Positions 32,208 to 41,094 are shown, counted from the first letter of the stretch. The stretch is DNA of 48,421 nucleotides from Syntrophaceae bacterium UBA6252 (GCA_002441265.1 DJVQ01000029.1:17797-66217), one strand, 5' to 3'. Notes: generated from the letters alone by a model not told the origin. Program-made: numbers and translations.

Positions 32208-33344
32208 ATGCAGAGGGTTGCCATCACCCATGTGGCACAGAGTTCCGGTATGGAATCAAAGGAAAGCCTGATGGATTTTACATATCGGGTCAACAAGGAG
32301 ATCCTCGACAAGGCGGGCCTCAAACGCCGGGAAGTGGGATGCATCGTCGCCGGGTCCGCGGATATCTTCCACAGCGGCCTGTCCTGCGCCAACGCCTTCG
32401 ACTGGGACGGCATCGGAGCCTTTCTGAAGGAGGGGTCCCGCGCGGAGGAATCGGCCTTCTCCTTTATTTACGGGTGTATGCGAATCCTCTCCGGCCGCTA
32501 TGAAACGGTCCTGGTGACGGCCCTGGTCAAGGGGTCCGAGAACCCGGACAACGACCCCATCACGAGCTTTTACGGCGATCCTTTCTATCTGCGGCCCGTG
32601 GGCGTCAATGAAAGCGTTGTGGCGGCCATGCAGATGCGGCAGTACCTGGAGCGCTACGGGGTGACGGAGGAACAGTGCGCGAAGGTGGCCGTGAAGAACC
32701 TGGGCAACGCACTCTTCAATCCCTATGCCGACCGCAAGCGGAGGGTCAGCCTCGAGGATGTCATGGCCTCCGAGCGGGTCTACGATCCGCTGAAGGCGCT
32801 GGAGTGCGCCCCCAAGTCCGACGGCGTCGTCGCCGTTCTGCTGGCCTCGGAGGAAAGGGCGAAAACCCTTTCGAAGAAGCCCGTATGGCTTTCGGGATAC
32901 GGATGTTCCATGGACCACTTCCACCCCGGCGACCGGGACCTTCTGAAGGGACAGCTTCCGGCGGCGGCGCAGCGGGCGTACAAAATGGCGGGCATCGACG
33001 ATCCGGGGAAGCAAATCGACGTGGCGGAGGTCTGCGAGCCTTACGCCTTCCAGGAACTGCTGTGGTGCGAGCACCTCGGATTCTGCGGAGAGGGACAGGG
33101 AGGGCGGTGGATCGACAGCGGCATGCCCCTGATGGACGGGGCCCTTCCGGTGAATCCATCCGGCGGTGTCCTGGCCACGAACCCCTATCCGGCCAGGGGC
33201 CTCTACCGCATCGCCGAGGCGGCGCTGCAGATCAAGGAGGAGGCGGGGGAACACCAGGTGGGGAAAAAGGTCCGGACGGCCCTGGCCCACAGCACCCATG
33301 GCTTCGGCGGTCAGTGCCACTCCGTTGTCATCTTATCCGCTTAG
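32208..33344 (+). CDS. Thiolase-fold protein (SCP-x/lipid-transfer type), N-terminal Cys lacking
   Basis: A 378-residue member of the thiolase superfamily. VNPSGGVLATNPYPARGLYRIAEAALQI is the typical C-terminal half, and FGGQCHSVVIL carries Cys370 where thiolases have the acid-base cysteine. At the place of the nucleophilic Cys the sequence reads EESAF (80-84) before GCMRILSGRYETVLV, so the acyl-accepting cysteine appears absent. This is seen in non-thiolytic members such as Ltp2-type retro-aldolases, which also pair with DUF35 proteins. It lies 14 bases before a second thiolase-like gene that has the first Cys but lacks the second, hence a heteromeric enzyme is plausible. AAAGGAGG precedes the ATG. 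Alignment is by eye. Confidence 0.85.
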   Translation: MQRVAITHVAQSSGMESKESLMDFTYRVNKEILDKAGLKRREVGCIVAGSADIFHSGLSCANAFDWDGIGAFLKEGSRAEESAFSFIYGCMRILSGRYETVLVTALVKGSENPDNDPITSFYGDPFYLRPVGVNESVVAAMQMRQYLERYGVTEEQCAKVAVKNLGNALFNPYADRKRRVSLEDVMASERVYDPLKALECAPKSDGVVAVLLASEERAKTLSKKPVWLSGYGCSMDHFHPGDRDLLKGQLPAAAQRAYKMAGIDDPGKQIDVAEVCEPYAFQELLWCEHLGFCGEGQGGRWIDSGMPLMDGALPVNPSGGVLATNPYPARGLYRIAEAALQIKEEAGEHQVGKKVRTALAHSTHGFGGQCHSVVILSA

Positions 33345-33358
33345 AGGAGGAAAAGGAC

Positions 33359-34525
33359 ATGGGAAACGCGGTTGCGATCATAGGAACAGGCCAGACCAAA
33401 CACGGCAGGAGGTCTGACGTATGCTATCCCGACCTGGTCAGGGAGGCCGTAACGGCGGCCCTGGAGGATGCGGGGATCACGCTGAAGGATATCGACGGGA
33501 TCGTCCTCGGGACCATGCCTTCCATGATGGAAGGGGTTTCGTCGACCCACTTCTATTTCGCCGAGGCCATGGGATCCGTGGGAAAGCCCGTGCTGAAGGT
33601 GGAGACCTGCGGAAGCACCGGGCAGTCCATCGGGCACTGCGGGTTCTTCTGGGTGGCCTCCGGGATGGCGGACATCGTGCTGGTCGTGGGATCCGAGAAG
33701 ATGTCCGAAGGGGACGGCCAGGCGACCATGACCACGGTTTTCGACCCCTTCTTCCAACGGACCTTCGCTGCAGGCGCCCCGGGCGTCTTCACCATGCAGA
33801 GCATGGAGTGGATGTACCGGTTCAAGATCCCGGAGGAGAAGGGAAGGGAAGCGGCGGCGCGGATATCCGTGAGCAATCACGACAATGCCATGGACAATCC
33901 CCACGCCCACATCAGGACCAGGGTCACCATGGAGGACGTCAAGAACGCACGCATCATCACCTATCCCGTCCGTCTCCTCGACGTCTGCCCGGCGTCGGAC
34001 GGCGCCTGCGCCGTCATCTTCGCCACCGGGGAAAAGGCGAGGAAGATCTGCAGGAAACCCGCATGGATCAAGGGTCTGGGTTTCCGGGGGGAAGAGTTTT
34101 TCTATGGCGAGAGCGACAAAGCCATCTGGATGAGCGCCACCGAGGCCGCCGCCGAGGCTTATCGGCAGGCGGGCATCCGGAACCCTCTCAAGGAACTGGA
34201 CGTGGCCGAGATTTACAATCCCTTCACCTACCAGGAGATGATCTTCTACGAGTGCTTCGGATTCTGCCCCCGGGGCGAGGCGCCGGATTACGTCCTCAAG
34301 GGAACCTTTCTCAAAGACGGCGAGCTTCCCTGCTGTCCATCGGGGGGTACGCTCTGTTCCAACCCCATCGGCGCCACCGGGCTGATCCGGCTGGCGGAAG
34401 CGGCCCTCCAGGTGACGGGCAAGGCGGGGGCGCGGCAGGTGGAGGGCGCAAAGCTGGCCCTTTCCCATGCCATGGGAGGGGTGGATCAGTTCAACGGCGT
34501 AACCATCGTCGGGTCTGAGTTGTGA
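33359..34525 (+). CDS. Thiolase-fold protein (acetyl-CoA acetyltransferase-like), C-terminal Cys lacking
   Basis: A 388-residue thiolase-superfamily protein. VETCGSTGQSIGHCGFFWVASG gives Cys84 at the nucleophile position, followed by IVLVVGSEKMSEG as in thiolases. The C-terminal half has CCPSGGTLCSNPIGATGLIRLAEAALQV, but the final loop reads AMGGVDQFNGVTIV with no cysteine. GAGGAGGAAAA precedes the ATG at 33359. Together with the gene upstream and the two DUF35 genes downstream it resembles the heteromeric thiolase/DUF35 complexes (for example BbsAB, or archaeal thiolase-HMGCS-DUF35). It likely performs or supports CoA-dependent cleavage of a 3-oxoacyl-CoA. Confidence 0.88.
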   Translation: MGNAVAIIGTGQTKHGRRSDVCYPDLVREAVTAALEDAGITLKDIDGIVLGTMPSMMEGVSSTHFYFAEAMGSVGKPVLKVETCGSTGQSIGHCGFFWVASGMADIVLVVGSEKMSEGDGQATMTTVFDPFFQRTFAAGAPGVFTMQSMEWMYRFKIPEEKGREAAARISVSNHDNAMDNPHAHIRTRVTMEDVKNARIITYPVRLLDVCPASDGACAVIFATGEKARKICRKPAWIKGLGFRGEEFFYGESDKAIWMSATEAAAEAYRQAGIRNPLKELDVAEIYNPFTYQEMIFYECFGFCPRGEAPDYVLKGTFLKDGELPCCPSGGTLCSNPIGATGLIRLAEAALQVTGKAGARQVEGAKLALSHAMGGVDQFNGVTIVGSEL

Positions 34526-34539
34526 GAGGAGGAGAGGCA

Positions 34540-35007
34540 ATGGCGAAGGAAGAACACAGAATCGTCAAGGGGCAGGTCATGGTTCCCTACGAGGTGGCGC
34601 TGGGAAAGACCTGGAGCATGTTCTACGATTTCCTGAAGGAAGAGAAGATCATGGGAAAGAAGTGCCCGCAGTGCTCGCGGGTGCTTGTCCCCCCACGGAG
34701 TTTCTGTCCCAGGTGTTTCGAGGATATGGACGAATGGGTCGAGGTGAGCCAGGAGGGGATCGTGGAAACATGGGTTTACGTGAACATGCCCTTCTTTGCG
34801 CAGGAACTCAAGATTCCTTTCATCTCCGCGCAGATCCGGCTGGACGGGAGCGATACCGGGTTCATTCATCAGGTGGCCGGGATCGACCTTACGGAATTCG
34901 AAAAGGTCCGGGAAATCGTGAAGCTCGGGGGGAGAGTGAAGGCGGTCTGGAGCAGGGAGAAAAAAGGAAACATCCTCGATATCGCCTACTTCGAGCCGGT
35001 TAAGTGA
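34540..35007 (+). CDS. DUF35 OB-fold protein with zinc ribbon (first of two)
   Basis: A 155-residue acyl-CoA-binding partner of thiolase-like enzymes. The rubredoxin-like zinc ribbon is CPQCSRVLVPPRSFCPRC (C-x2-C-x10-C-x2-C), followed by an OB fold (WVEVSQEGIVETWVYV, PFISAQIRLDGSDTGFIHQV, GGRVKAVWS). Such proteins bind CoA and stabilise thiolase or aldolase complexes. GAGGAGAGG precedes the ATG at 34540; the GTG at 34522 overlaps the thiolase stop and is less likely. It sits 14 bases behind the thiolase gene. Confidence 0.92.
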   Translation: MAKEEHRIVKGQVMVPYEVALGKTWSMFYDFLKEEKIMGKKCPQCSRVLVPPRSFCPRCFEDMDEWVEVSQEGIVETWVYVNMPFFAQELKIPFISAQIRLDGSDTGFIHQVAGIDLTEFEKVREIVKLGGRVKAVWSREKKGNILDIAYFEPVK

Positions 35008-35020
35008 GGAGGACGAGACC

Positions 35021-35485
35021 ATGGCAAAAGAATACAGAACCATGAGAAACGATGTGACCCTGCCCTATCAGTGGGCTCTCGGAAAAACATGGTCCCGGTT
35101 TTTCGATGGATTGAAGGATGGAAGGATCCAGGGGACGAAATGCGCCGGCTGCGGCAGGGTATACGTCCCCGCGAGGAGCTTCTGTCCCGTGTGCTTTACG
35201 GACACGACCCAGTGGGTCGATGTGAAGCCGGAAGGGAAGATCCTCACCTGGACCCTCGTCAGGGAAAAGTACCTTGGCCAGGTTCAGGAGCCCCCTTATG
35301 TGGTCGCCCTGATCCAACTCGACGGATCGGATTGCGGCTTCAGTCATTTCATCGGCGGGTTCGATCTCTCGGATGCCGGGCAGCTCAAACGGAAACTGAA
35401 GACCGGCGCGAAGGTGAAGGCCGTCTGGAGCCCCGTGAGAAATGCGGACATCCGCGACATCACCTGCTTCGTGCCTGTCGAATAG
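35021..35485 (+). CDS. DUF35 OB-fold protein with zinc ribbon (second of two)
   Basis: A 154-residue paralogue of the preceding protein, with the same zinc ribbon (CAGCGRVYVPARSFCPVC) and OB fold (VKPEGKILTWTLV, PYVVALIQLDGSDCGFSHFI, GAKVKAVWS). Two different thiolase-like proteins next to two DUF35 proteins suggests one DUF35 for each subunit or a four-part complex. TGAGGAGG precedes the ATG. The stop codon is followed directly by a short repeat element. Confidence 0.92.
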   Translation: MAKEYRTMRNDVTLPYQWALGKTWSRFFDGLKDGRIQGTKCAGCGRVYVPARSFCPVCFTDTTQWVDVKPEGKILTWTLVREKYLGQVQEPPYVVALIQLDGSDCGFSHFIGGFDLSDAGQLKRKLKTGAKVKAVWSPVRNADIRDITCFVPVE

Positions 35486-35642
35486 GACGGCCATGCAAAA
35501 AGTCCCTATGCCGCCTTTCATCTCCTCGTGTCCGCGGCGTACCGCAGGTACGCCGCAGGACCCGGGATTCGGTCGCCTGGCCTGCGGAGCTTTTTCCTTC
35601 GCCGTTCGAAAAAGCGTTTTTTGAATGGTTACGAGTTCGTCA
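35486..35642 (+). repeat. Short intergenic repeat element, copy 3
   Basis: It begins GACGGCCATGCAAAAAGTCC right after a TAG stop, contains GCCTTTCATCTCCTCGT, the palindrome GGCGTACCGCAGGTACGCC, GGATTCGGTCGCCTGGCCTG and CGGAGCTTTTT, then GCCGTTCGAAAAAGCG and the end ACGAGTTCGTCA. The ends are imperfect inverted repeats. It ends 70 bases before the CoA-transferase start and is nearly colinear with copy 4. Confidence 0.8.
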
Positions 35643-35712
35643 AACGGGGGTGCGGCAAGTCGTCGACGTTCAGGATCTTTTATCGGAGACCGGTAAAAAG
35701 GAGGAAGTGCTT

Positions 35713-37077
35713 ATGCAGTCAGGAGACTGGAAGGAAGTTTACAAAAGCAGGTTGTGCAAGGTGGATGAAGCGGCGAGGGCCGTGAGAAGCGGAGACCGGA
35801 TCATGACGCCTCTCATGCTGGGTCAGCCGACGAATCTGATCATGGACGCCATCGCGGATCGCAAGGACGAGCTGAAGGGTTGCGAATTCAACGCTCTCCT
35901 CACCATGCGGCCCTACAAGATGATGAAACCCGAGTACAAGGGGAGTTTCCGGATCAACGCGGGCTTTCTGGGAACGCCCGCAATCCGGGCCTGTTTTCCC
36001 GAGAGCGAGAGCTACGGCCGCTACGTGCCGGTGTCTTCCTTCTCCACGTCGAAACAGTACAGTTACTATCGGAGACCGGACGTCGTCGTCATGATGGTGA
36101 CCCCGCCCGACAGGGACGGATTCGTGAATCTGGGTCCGGACCTCTTTTTCACCCGTGCCATGGTCGAGGGTCTCCAGACGGGCCGGGGCATTATGGGAGG
36201 CGCCCGGGTGGTCATTGCCGAGGAAAACGACCAGTACCCGCCCGCTTTCGGTTACACGAAACTCCATGTCTCCAAGCTGACCCATATCGTCCCCAACTCC
36301 AGCAAGCTTCCCGCCCCGCCGCCGCCGAGCCCGACGGAGACCCATCACAAGATCGCGGAGAACGTCGTCTCCCTGCTCAGGGACCGTGACACGATCCAGA
36401 TCGGCATCGGCGCCCTCCCCATGGTGGTATCGGATCTCATCGTCAAGTCGGACCTGCGGGACATCGGGGTCCTCACGGAGATGCTCCCCACGGGGGCGCC
36501 GCAGTGGGTGGAAAAGGGCATCTGCACGGGGAAATTCAAGAAGTTCCGGCCCGGCGAGATCAACTGTACCTTCATGGGACCGTCGGCGGAACTCTATGAA
36601 TTCATCCGGAAGAACGATTTCGTGAAATTTTTCCCCAGCAATATGACCAATCATCCCGCCATCCTCGGTGCCGAGGACCAGCTGGTGGGCATCAACGGCG
36701 CCCTTGAACTCGATCTGGCCGGGCAGGTCGCCTCGCTTACCTGCGGCGAACGGATTTTCAGCGGCCACGGCGGTCAGATCGACTTCGCCATGGGCTGCCG
36801 CATGTCCGAGTTCGGAAGGATGATCATTGCCACGGAATCCGTGGGGCGGGACGAAAAGCGCAATCCCGTCAGCCGCATCGTGAAGTTCCTGAAACCCGGT
36901 GGCCTCGTGAACATCCCCTGCCATCTCGTGGACTACGTGGTGACGGAAAACGGCATCGCGGGCCCGCTCGAGGGGATGTCGGTGGCGGAGAGGGCGGAGG
37001 CGTTGATCAAGGTCGCCCACCCGCAGTTCCAGGATGAGCTGGTGAAGGCGGCCCGGGACAGGGGCATTTTTCAGTAA
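35713..37077 (+). CDS. Acetyl-CoA hydrolase/4-hydroxybutyrate CoA-transferase family protein
   Basis: A 454-residue class I CoA-transferase of the Cat1/Cat2/AbfT type, which moves CoA between acetyl-CoA and another acid through a glutamyl-CoA intermediate. Visible are YKSRLCKVDEAARAVRSGDRI at the start, the oxyanion loop QIGIGALPMVV, GVLTEMLPTGAPQW carrying the likely catalytic Glu, and the C-terminal GGQIDFAMGCRMS and VDYVVTENGIA. The length fits the family. The ATG at 35713 follows AGGAGGAAG. With the 4-hydroxybutyryl-CoA dehydratase gene 2.6 kb downstream, 4-hydroxybutyrate or another short hydroxy acid is a plausible substrate; that is inference. Confidence 0.9.
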   Translation: MQSGDWKEVYKSRLCKVDEAARAVRSGDRIMTPLMLGQPTNLIMDAIADRKDELKGCEFNALLTMRPYKMMKPEYKGSFRINAGFLGTPAIRACFPESESYGRYVPVSSFSTSKQYSYYRRPDVVVMMVTPPDRDGFVNLGPDLFFTRAMVEGLQTGRGIMGGARVVIAEENDQYPPAFGYTKLHVSKLTHIVPNSSKLPAPPPPSPTETHHKIAENVVSLLRDRDTIQIGIGALPMVVSDLIVKSDLRDIGVLTEMLPTGAPQWVEKGICTGKFKKFRPGEINCTFMGPSAELYEFIRKNDFVKFFPSNMTNHPAILGAEDQLVGINGALELDLAGQVASLTCGERIFSGHGGQIDFAMGCRMSEFGRMIIATESVGRDEKRNPVSRIVKFLKPGGLVNIPCHLVDYVVTENGIAGPLEGMSVAERAEALIKVAHPQFQDELVKAARDRGIFQ

Positions 37078-37096
37078 CGAGGCATCGGCGAACCCG

Positions 37097-37133
37097 GGAA
37101 GGGGGCCGGACGTTTCCATCGCGGCTCCCTTCC
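37097..37133. terminator. Hairpin between convergent genes
   Basis: GGAAGGGGGCC (37097-37107) pairs with GGCTCCCTTCC (37123-37133) with one wobble, and outer CCCGGG arms extend it. It lies between the convergent CoA-transferase and caspase-like genes and probably ends both, though T-runs are weak. Confidence 0.55.
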
Positions 37134-37174
37134 TCTTTCCCGGGAACCTTGCAAGACTTCCTTCATCCCCGGTC

Positions 37175-39313
37175 TCAGGGGGCCTGCAGCGAAAGGTTCC
37201 AGATGTCGGGGTCCCCGGTGCTTGTCGTGATGACGGGCCTTTTCGCGGCGCCGAGGACACGCTGCGTCTCGTCGGGCATCACGGAATTGAGGAAACCCCG
37301 AAGCTCGCCCATGGTGACCCTGCCGTCCTTGGGGCCGATGCTCTCGTACCCGTCGGCCTCGCCGGACAACCCTTTCAGGAGGGTGTGGGTGAAGGCCCCG
37401 TTCGTCCAGGACGAATGCTCGATGGCCTGGCGGTCCGAATCGGCCCCGACCATGAAGATCCAGCCCTTTGGAACGGCCTGATCCCTTCTCATCCTGTCGA
37501 TCTGCGGCACGATGGAGATCCCCCGGCCGCCCCGGGTGATGAGCTTCCCGGCGTGGCACGTGTCGGCGAGCACGATCACGTTCCGGGCCCTTCTCTCTTC
37601 GAGGGCCTGGCGCACCTTGTCCATCCGGTATCCCGTGGCGGGAATGCGGATGTCGGTGTCGTAGCAGGCCATATAGACTTTCTCCGGGTCTTCCGGATCG
37701 GGAAAGCCGTGGCCCGACCAGAAAAGGACGATCAGGTCGTCGGGACCCGTTTTGGTCAGCCAGGATTCCAGGGCGATCACGATGTTCCGCATGGTGGCAT
37801 CCTCGTTGATGAGGAGCCTGACGTGGCTCTCGCTCCAGCCGAGCGTTGCCAGCGCCCGGGCGAAGGCCTTTGCGTCGTCGTCGGCGAATGCGAGATTCGT
37901 GAGGCCGTCCCCGTTGGCGTTGAGGTATCTGGAAATGCCGACGACCACCGCCCAGGCCTGCGAGACGCCGCCGGGGGACGCCCTGGGAACCGGCGCCGGC
38001 ACGGCGGCAGGGGGTCGTTCCGATTTTCCGGCCGTCCCCTTCCCGAATTTCACTACCGGCGCAATGAGCGGATCGTTCAACAGGAAAGGCTCGGCGGATG
38101 TGACGACGAGACGAAAGTCGATCGGCCGGCCGTCGCGAAGGATCGTCGCGGTCAGGAATCCGCCCGGCTTTGATTTCACCACTTCTCCGAACATGCCGGT
38201 CGCGTTGGAGATCTTCCTTCGGTCCACGGCCGTCACGATGTCGCCGGGCCGGAGGCCGGCCTTCCCGGCGGGGCCGTCCCGAAGGACATCGACGATTTTC
38301 ACCCCGCTGACGGACCCGTCCGAATAATCCTGCATGCTGATGCCGATGAACCCCTCGCCCCCGCGATGCTGCCAGGCTTTCTGCCTTTCCCCCATGGCGT
38401 GATACAGGAGCGGCAGGTCGCTGCCGCTCATGTATTCCTTGTTTGCGGTGATGAAAGCCGTTGCCTCGTCATACCGCCCGAGTCCCACCAGCGCGTAAGC
38501 CTTTCCGCGGGAGGCATCCTGGCCGCGGCCGAAGAATTTATCGAAAAACTCCTGGGATTTCTGATTGTCGAACGGTTTCGATTTTTCAAGATCGCCGAGG
38601 ACGCTGTCGAAATCGGCGAGCGCCAGGGAAAAGTTTCCCTGGTAGTAATGGGCCCAGCCCCGGCCCCGATGCGCGTCTTCCGCCGCCAGGCGGTTGCCCG
38701 GCTCGATGATTCGGAGCGCCTCGTCGAAATCCCCCACGGCTTCGTTGTACCGGGCCCTGTAATAAAGGGTCCATCCCCGTTGGCGCAGGGCAAACTCGTT
38801 CCGGGGCTGAAGCTTCAGGACCAGCGAGAAGTCGTCGATTCCCCGGTCTTTCTGTTTATCGGACAGGAACATGGAGGCCCTGCCGCGGCCGAGGAGCGCG
38901 CTGACATGTGTCGGGTCGATCGCGAGCGCCTTGCTGAAGGTTTCGACGGCCCTGTCGTATTTGTCCGTGTTGAGGTACGACCAGCCGAGATATTCGTAAG
39001 CGGACAGATGATAGGTCTTGTACAGGTTCAGATCGAAGGCCCGCTCCAGGGACTTCGAGGCGTTGTCGAAATCTCCCTTCTTGTAGCGGCCGATTCCAAG
39101 CCAGTACCACACGGCTGCAGACGACGGGTTGCGCGCCGCTTCCGCCTCCAGGATCTGGATCGCCTGGTCGTACTGGCCCTGGACTTCGATCAGGTTTTTG
39201 CTCCTCAGGATCGCGTCGCCCGTCGAGTGGGCGCAGGCGGCAAGGAGCAGCATGCCCGCCATTCCGAGGGCCCCGAGGATTCTCAGCCATTCCGTAATGC
39301 ACCGATCTGTCAT
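37175..39313 (-). CDS. TPR-PDZ lipoprotein with C-terminal caspase-like (C14) domain
   Basis: A 712-residue lipoprotein: signal with lipobox MLLLAAC, so it is anchored in a membrane facing the periplasm. Residues 40-310 are tetratricopeptide repeats (AAVWYWLGIGRYKKGDF, YHLSAYEYLGWSYLNTDKYDRAVE, and others). About 330-400 is a PDZ-like domain (VSGVKIVDVLRDGPAGKAGLRPGDIV). The C-terminal 260 residues are a caspase/metacaspase fold with a His-Cys dyad: His535 in FWSGHGF and Cys586 in LADTCHAGK, preceded by AWAVVVGISRYL. Caspase-like proteases cut after a basic or acidic residue; the target is unknown. GGAGG lies 9 bases before the ATG. It is convergent with the CoA-transferase and divergent from the dehydratase. 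Confidence 0.88.
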   Translation of the reverse strand: MTDRCITEWLRILGALGMAGMLLLAACAHSTGDAILRSKNLIEVQGQYDQAIQILEAEAARNPSSAAVWYWLGIGRYKKGDFDNASKSLERAFDLNLYKTYHLSAYEYLGWSYLNTDKYDRAVETFSKALAIDPTHVSALLGRGRASMFLSDKQKDRGIDDFSLVLKLQPRNEFALRQRGWTLYYRARYNEAVGDFDEALRIIEPGNRLAAEDAHRGRGWAHYYQGNFSLALADFDSVLGDLEKSKPFDNQKSQEFFDKFFGRGQDASRGKAYALVGLGRYDEATAFITANKEYMSGSDLPLLYHAMGERQKAWQHRGGEGFIGISMQDYSDGSVSGVKIVDVLRDGPAGKAGLRPGDIVTAVDRRKISNATGMFGEVVKSKPGGFLTATILRDGRPIDFRLVVTSAEPFLLNDPLIAPVVKFGKGTAGKSERPPAAVPAPVPRASPGGVSQAWAVVVGISRYLNANGDGLTNLAFADDDAKAFARALATLGWSESHVRLLINEDATMRNIVIALESWLTKTGPDDLIVLFWSGHGFPDPEDPEKVYMACYDTDIRIPATGYRMDKVRQALEERRARNVIVLADTCHAGKLITRGGRGISIVPQIDRMRRDQAVPKGWIFMVGADSDRQAIEHSSWTNGAFTHTLLKGLSGEADGYESIGPKDGRVTMGELRGFLNSVMPDETQRVLGAAKRPVITTSTGDPDIWNLSLQAP

Positions 39314-39628
39314 AGAAACCCACCTCCGTCACGGGTCCGGCGGAAGGCCGGCTTGCCCCGTTCGATGCCCCGGCCCATGATCCGCGTCGTTTTTGTTCAA
39401 CTGCAACCGTCCGGGGCAACAAAAGGATTGTTCTATGTTTCCACCGCGCTGTCAAGTGCCTGAGCGGGGAGCGGACGGACACCCCCTTGATTCTCCCGTG
39501 CCCTGAGGGAACCTTTTTGACTTTCGGCGCTTTATTGTGTTACCGGATCTCAAGGGAAAGACGGCGGCGACGGCCGCCGCGGTTACAGGCGCCGGACGGG
39601 GGGACGTCCCGCGGCACAATCATCGATC

Positions 39629-39638
39629 AGGAGGTGAT
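39629..39638 (+). promoter_or_regulatory. Full-length Shine-Dalgarno site of the dehydratase gene
   Basis: AGGAGGTGAT is fully complementary to the 3' end of 16S rRNA, ending 4 bases before the ATG at 39643. It decides the start, since a longer in-frame stretch back to 39487 exists, and it suggests strong translation. Confidence 0.85.
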
Positions 39639-39642
39639 CTTT

Positions 39643-41094
39643 ATGCCGTTGATGACACCGAACGCGTACGAGGACAGTCTCCGAAGGATGAAATTCAAGG
39701 TGTACCTGATGGGCGAAGAGGTGGAAAACGTCGTCGACCACCCCATCATCCGCCCGTCCATGAACTCGGTCAAGATGACCTATGCCCTTGCACAGGACCC
39801 GGAACACGAGGCGCTGATGACGGCCACGTCCTCCCTGACGGGCGGGACGATCAACCGCTTCTGCCACCTGCACCAGAGCACGGGGGACCTGGTGAAGAAG
39901 GTGAAGATGCAGCGCCTCATGGGCCAGAGGACGGCGGCCTGCTTCCAGCGCTGCGTGGGCATGGATGCGGTCAACGCCGTGGACAGCGTGACCTTCGAGA
40001 TGGACGCCAAACTCGGCACGGACTACCACCGGCGTTTCCGGAACTTCATGCTCCGGATGCAGGAGGAGGACTGGACCGTGGACGGCGCCATGACGGACGT
40101 CAAGGGCGACCGCGGTCTCGGTCCCTCGAAACAGGCCGACCCGGACCTGTTCTGCCGCGTCGTGGAAAGGCGGAAGGAGGGGATCGTCGTCCGGGGCTGC
40201 AAGGCCCACCAGACGGGCGCCCTCAACTCCCACTGGATCCTCGTCATGCCCACCCTCACGATGACCCGAGAGGACGCCGACTTCGCCCTTTCCTTCGCGG
40301 CGCCCGCCGACGCCGAAGGCATCGTCTACATTTACGGCCGCCAGTCCTGCGACACCCGCAAACTGGAGGGCGGGCGGTTCGACATGGGCAACCGGGAGTT
40401 CGGCGGGCATGAGGCCATGATGATCTTCGACGACCTTTTCGTGCCCTGGGAAAACGTGTTCCTATGCGGCGAGTACGAGTTCAGCGGCGCCCTGGTGGAG
40501 CGCTTCGCCGCCTATCACCGCCAGAGCTACGGCGGCTGCAAGGTGGGCGTGGGGGACGTCCTCATCGGCGCGGCGGCGCTGGCGGCCGACTACAACGGCG
40601 CCGCCCGGGCCTCCCACGTGAAGGACAAGCTCATCGAGATGACGCACCTGAACGAGACCCTGTACTCCTCCGGAATCGCCTGCTCCGCCGAAGGGCACCG
40701 GACGGCCTCCGGGAACTACCTCGTCGACCTCCTCCTGGCGAACGTCTGCAAGCAGAACGTCACCCGGTTCCCGTACGAGATCGCCCGGCTCGCCGAGGAC
40801 ATCGCCGGCGGGCTCATGGTGACCATGCCCTCCGAGAAGGACCTGGGACATCCCGTGGCGGGCCGGTACATCGAAAAGTACCTCCGCGGCGTCCCGTCGG
40901 TTCCCACGGAGCACCGCATGCGGATTCTGCGGCTCATCGAAAACCTCACCCTCGGAACGGCGGCCGTCGGCTACCGCACCGAGTCCATGCACGGGGCCGG
41001 GTCTCCCCAGGCGCAGCGCATCATGATCTCCCGGCAGGGGAACCTCGAGCACAAAAAGGCGCTGGCGAAGCGGATCGCCGGGATTCCCGTCTGA
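39643..41094 (+). CDS. abfD: 4-hydroxybutyryl-CoA dehydratase / vinylacetyl-CoA isomerase
   Basis: A 483-residue FAD and [4Fe-4S] enzyme of the HpaB fold that dehydrates 4-hydroxybutyryl-CoA to crotonyl-CoA by a radical route. The cluster ligands known from the clostridial enzyme are all present: Cys100 and Cys104 (AACFQRCVG) and His292 and Cys299 (AYHRQSYGGCKVG). These separate it from flavin monooxygenases of the same fold, which lack them. FAD-contact regions such as GCKAHQTGALNSHW and MPSEKDLGHP are also visible. Such enzymes are oxygen-sensitive, which fits an anaerobe. The gene starts behind a perfect Shine-Dalgarno site and is followed 49 bases later by a small Cys-rich gene. Confidence 0.94.
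   Translation: MPLMTPNAYEDSLRRMKFKVYLMGEEVENVVDHPIIRPSMNSVKMTYALAQDPEHEALMTATSSLTGGTINRFCHLHQSTGDLVKKVKMQRLMGQRTAACFQRCVGMDAVNAVDSVTFEMDAKLGTDYHRRFRNFMLRMQEEDWTVDGAMTDVKGDRGLGPSKQADPDLFCRVVERRKEGIVVRGCKAHQTGALNSHWILVMPTLTMTREDADFALSFAAPADAEGIVYIYGRQSCDTRKLEGGRFDMGNREFGGHEAMMIFDDLFVPWENVFLCGEYEFSGALVERFAAYHRQSYGGCKVGVGDVLIGAAALAADYNGAARASHVKDKLIEMTHLNETLYSSGIACSAEGHRTASGNYLVDLLLANVCKQNVTRFPYEIARLAEDIAGGLMVTMPSEKDLGHPVAGRYIEKYLRGVPSVPTEHRMRILRLIENLTLGTAAVGYRTESMHGAGSPQAQRIMISRQGNLEHKKALAKRIAGIPV

Noticed and set aside
35530..35560. Terminator between the DUF35 and CoA-transferase genes
   Set aside because: The GGCGTAC/GTACGCC palindrome is part of the repeat element found in other spacers and has no T-run directly behind it.
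39643..41094. 4-hydroxyphenylacetate 3-monooxygenase (HpaB)
   Set aside because: The fold is the same, but the four Fe-S ligands of 4-hydroxybutyryl-CoA dehydratase are all present, which monooxygenases lack.
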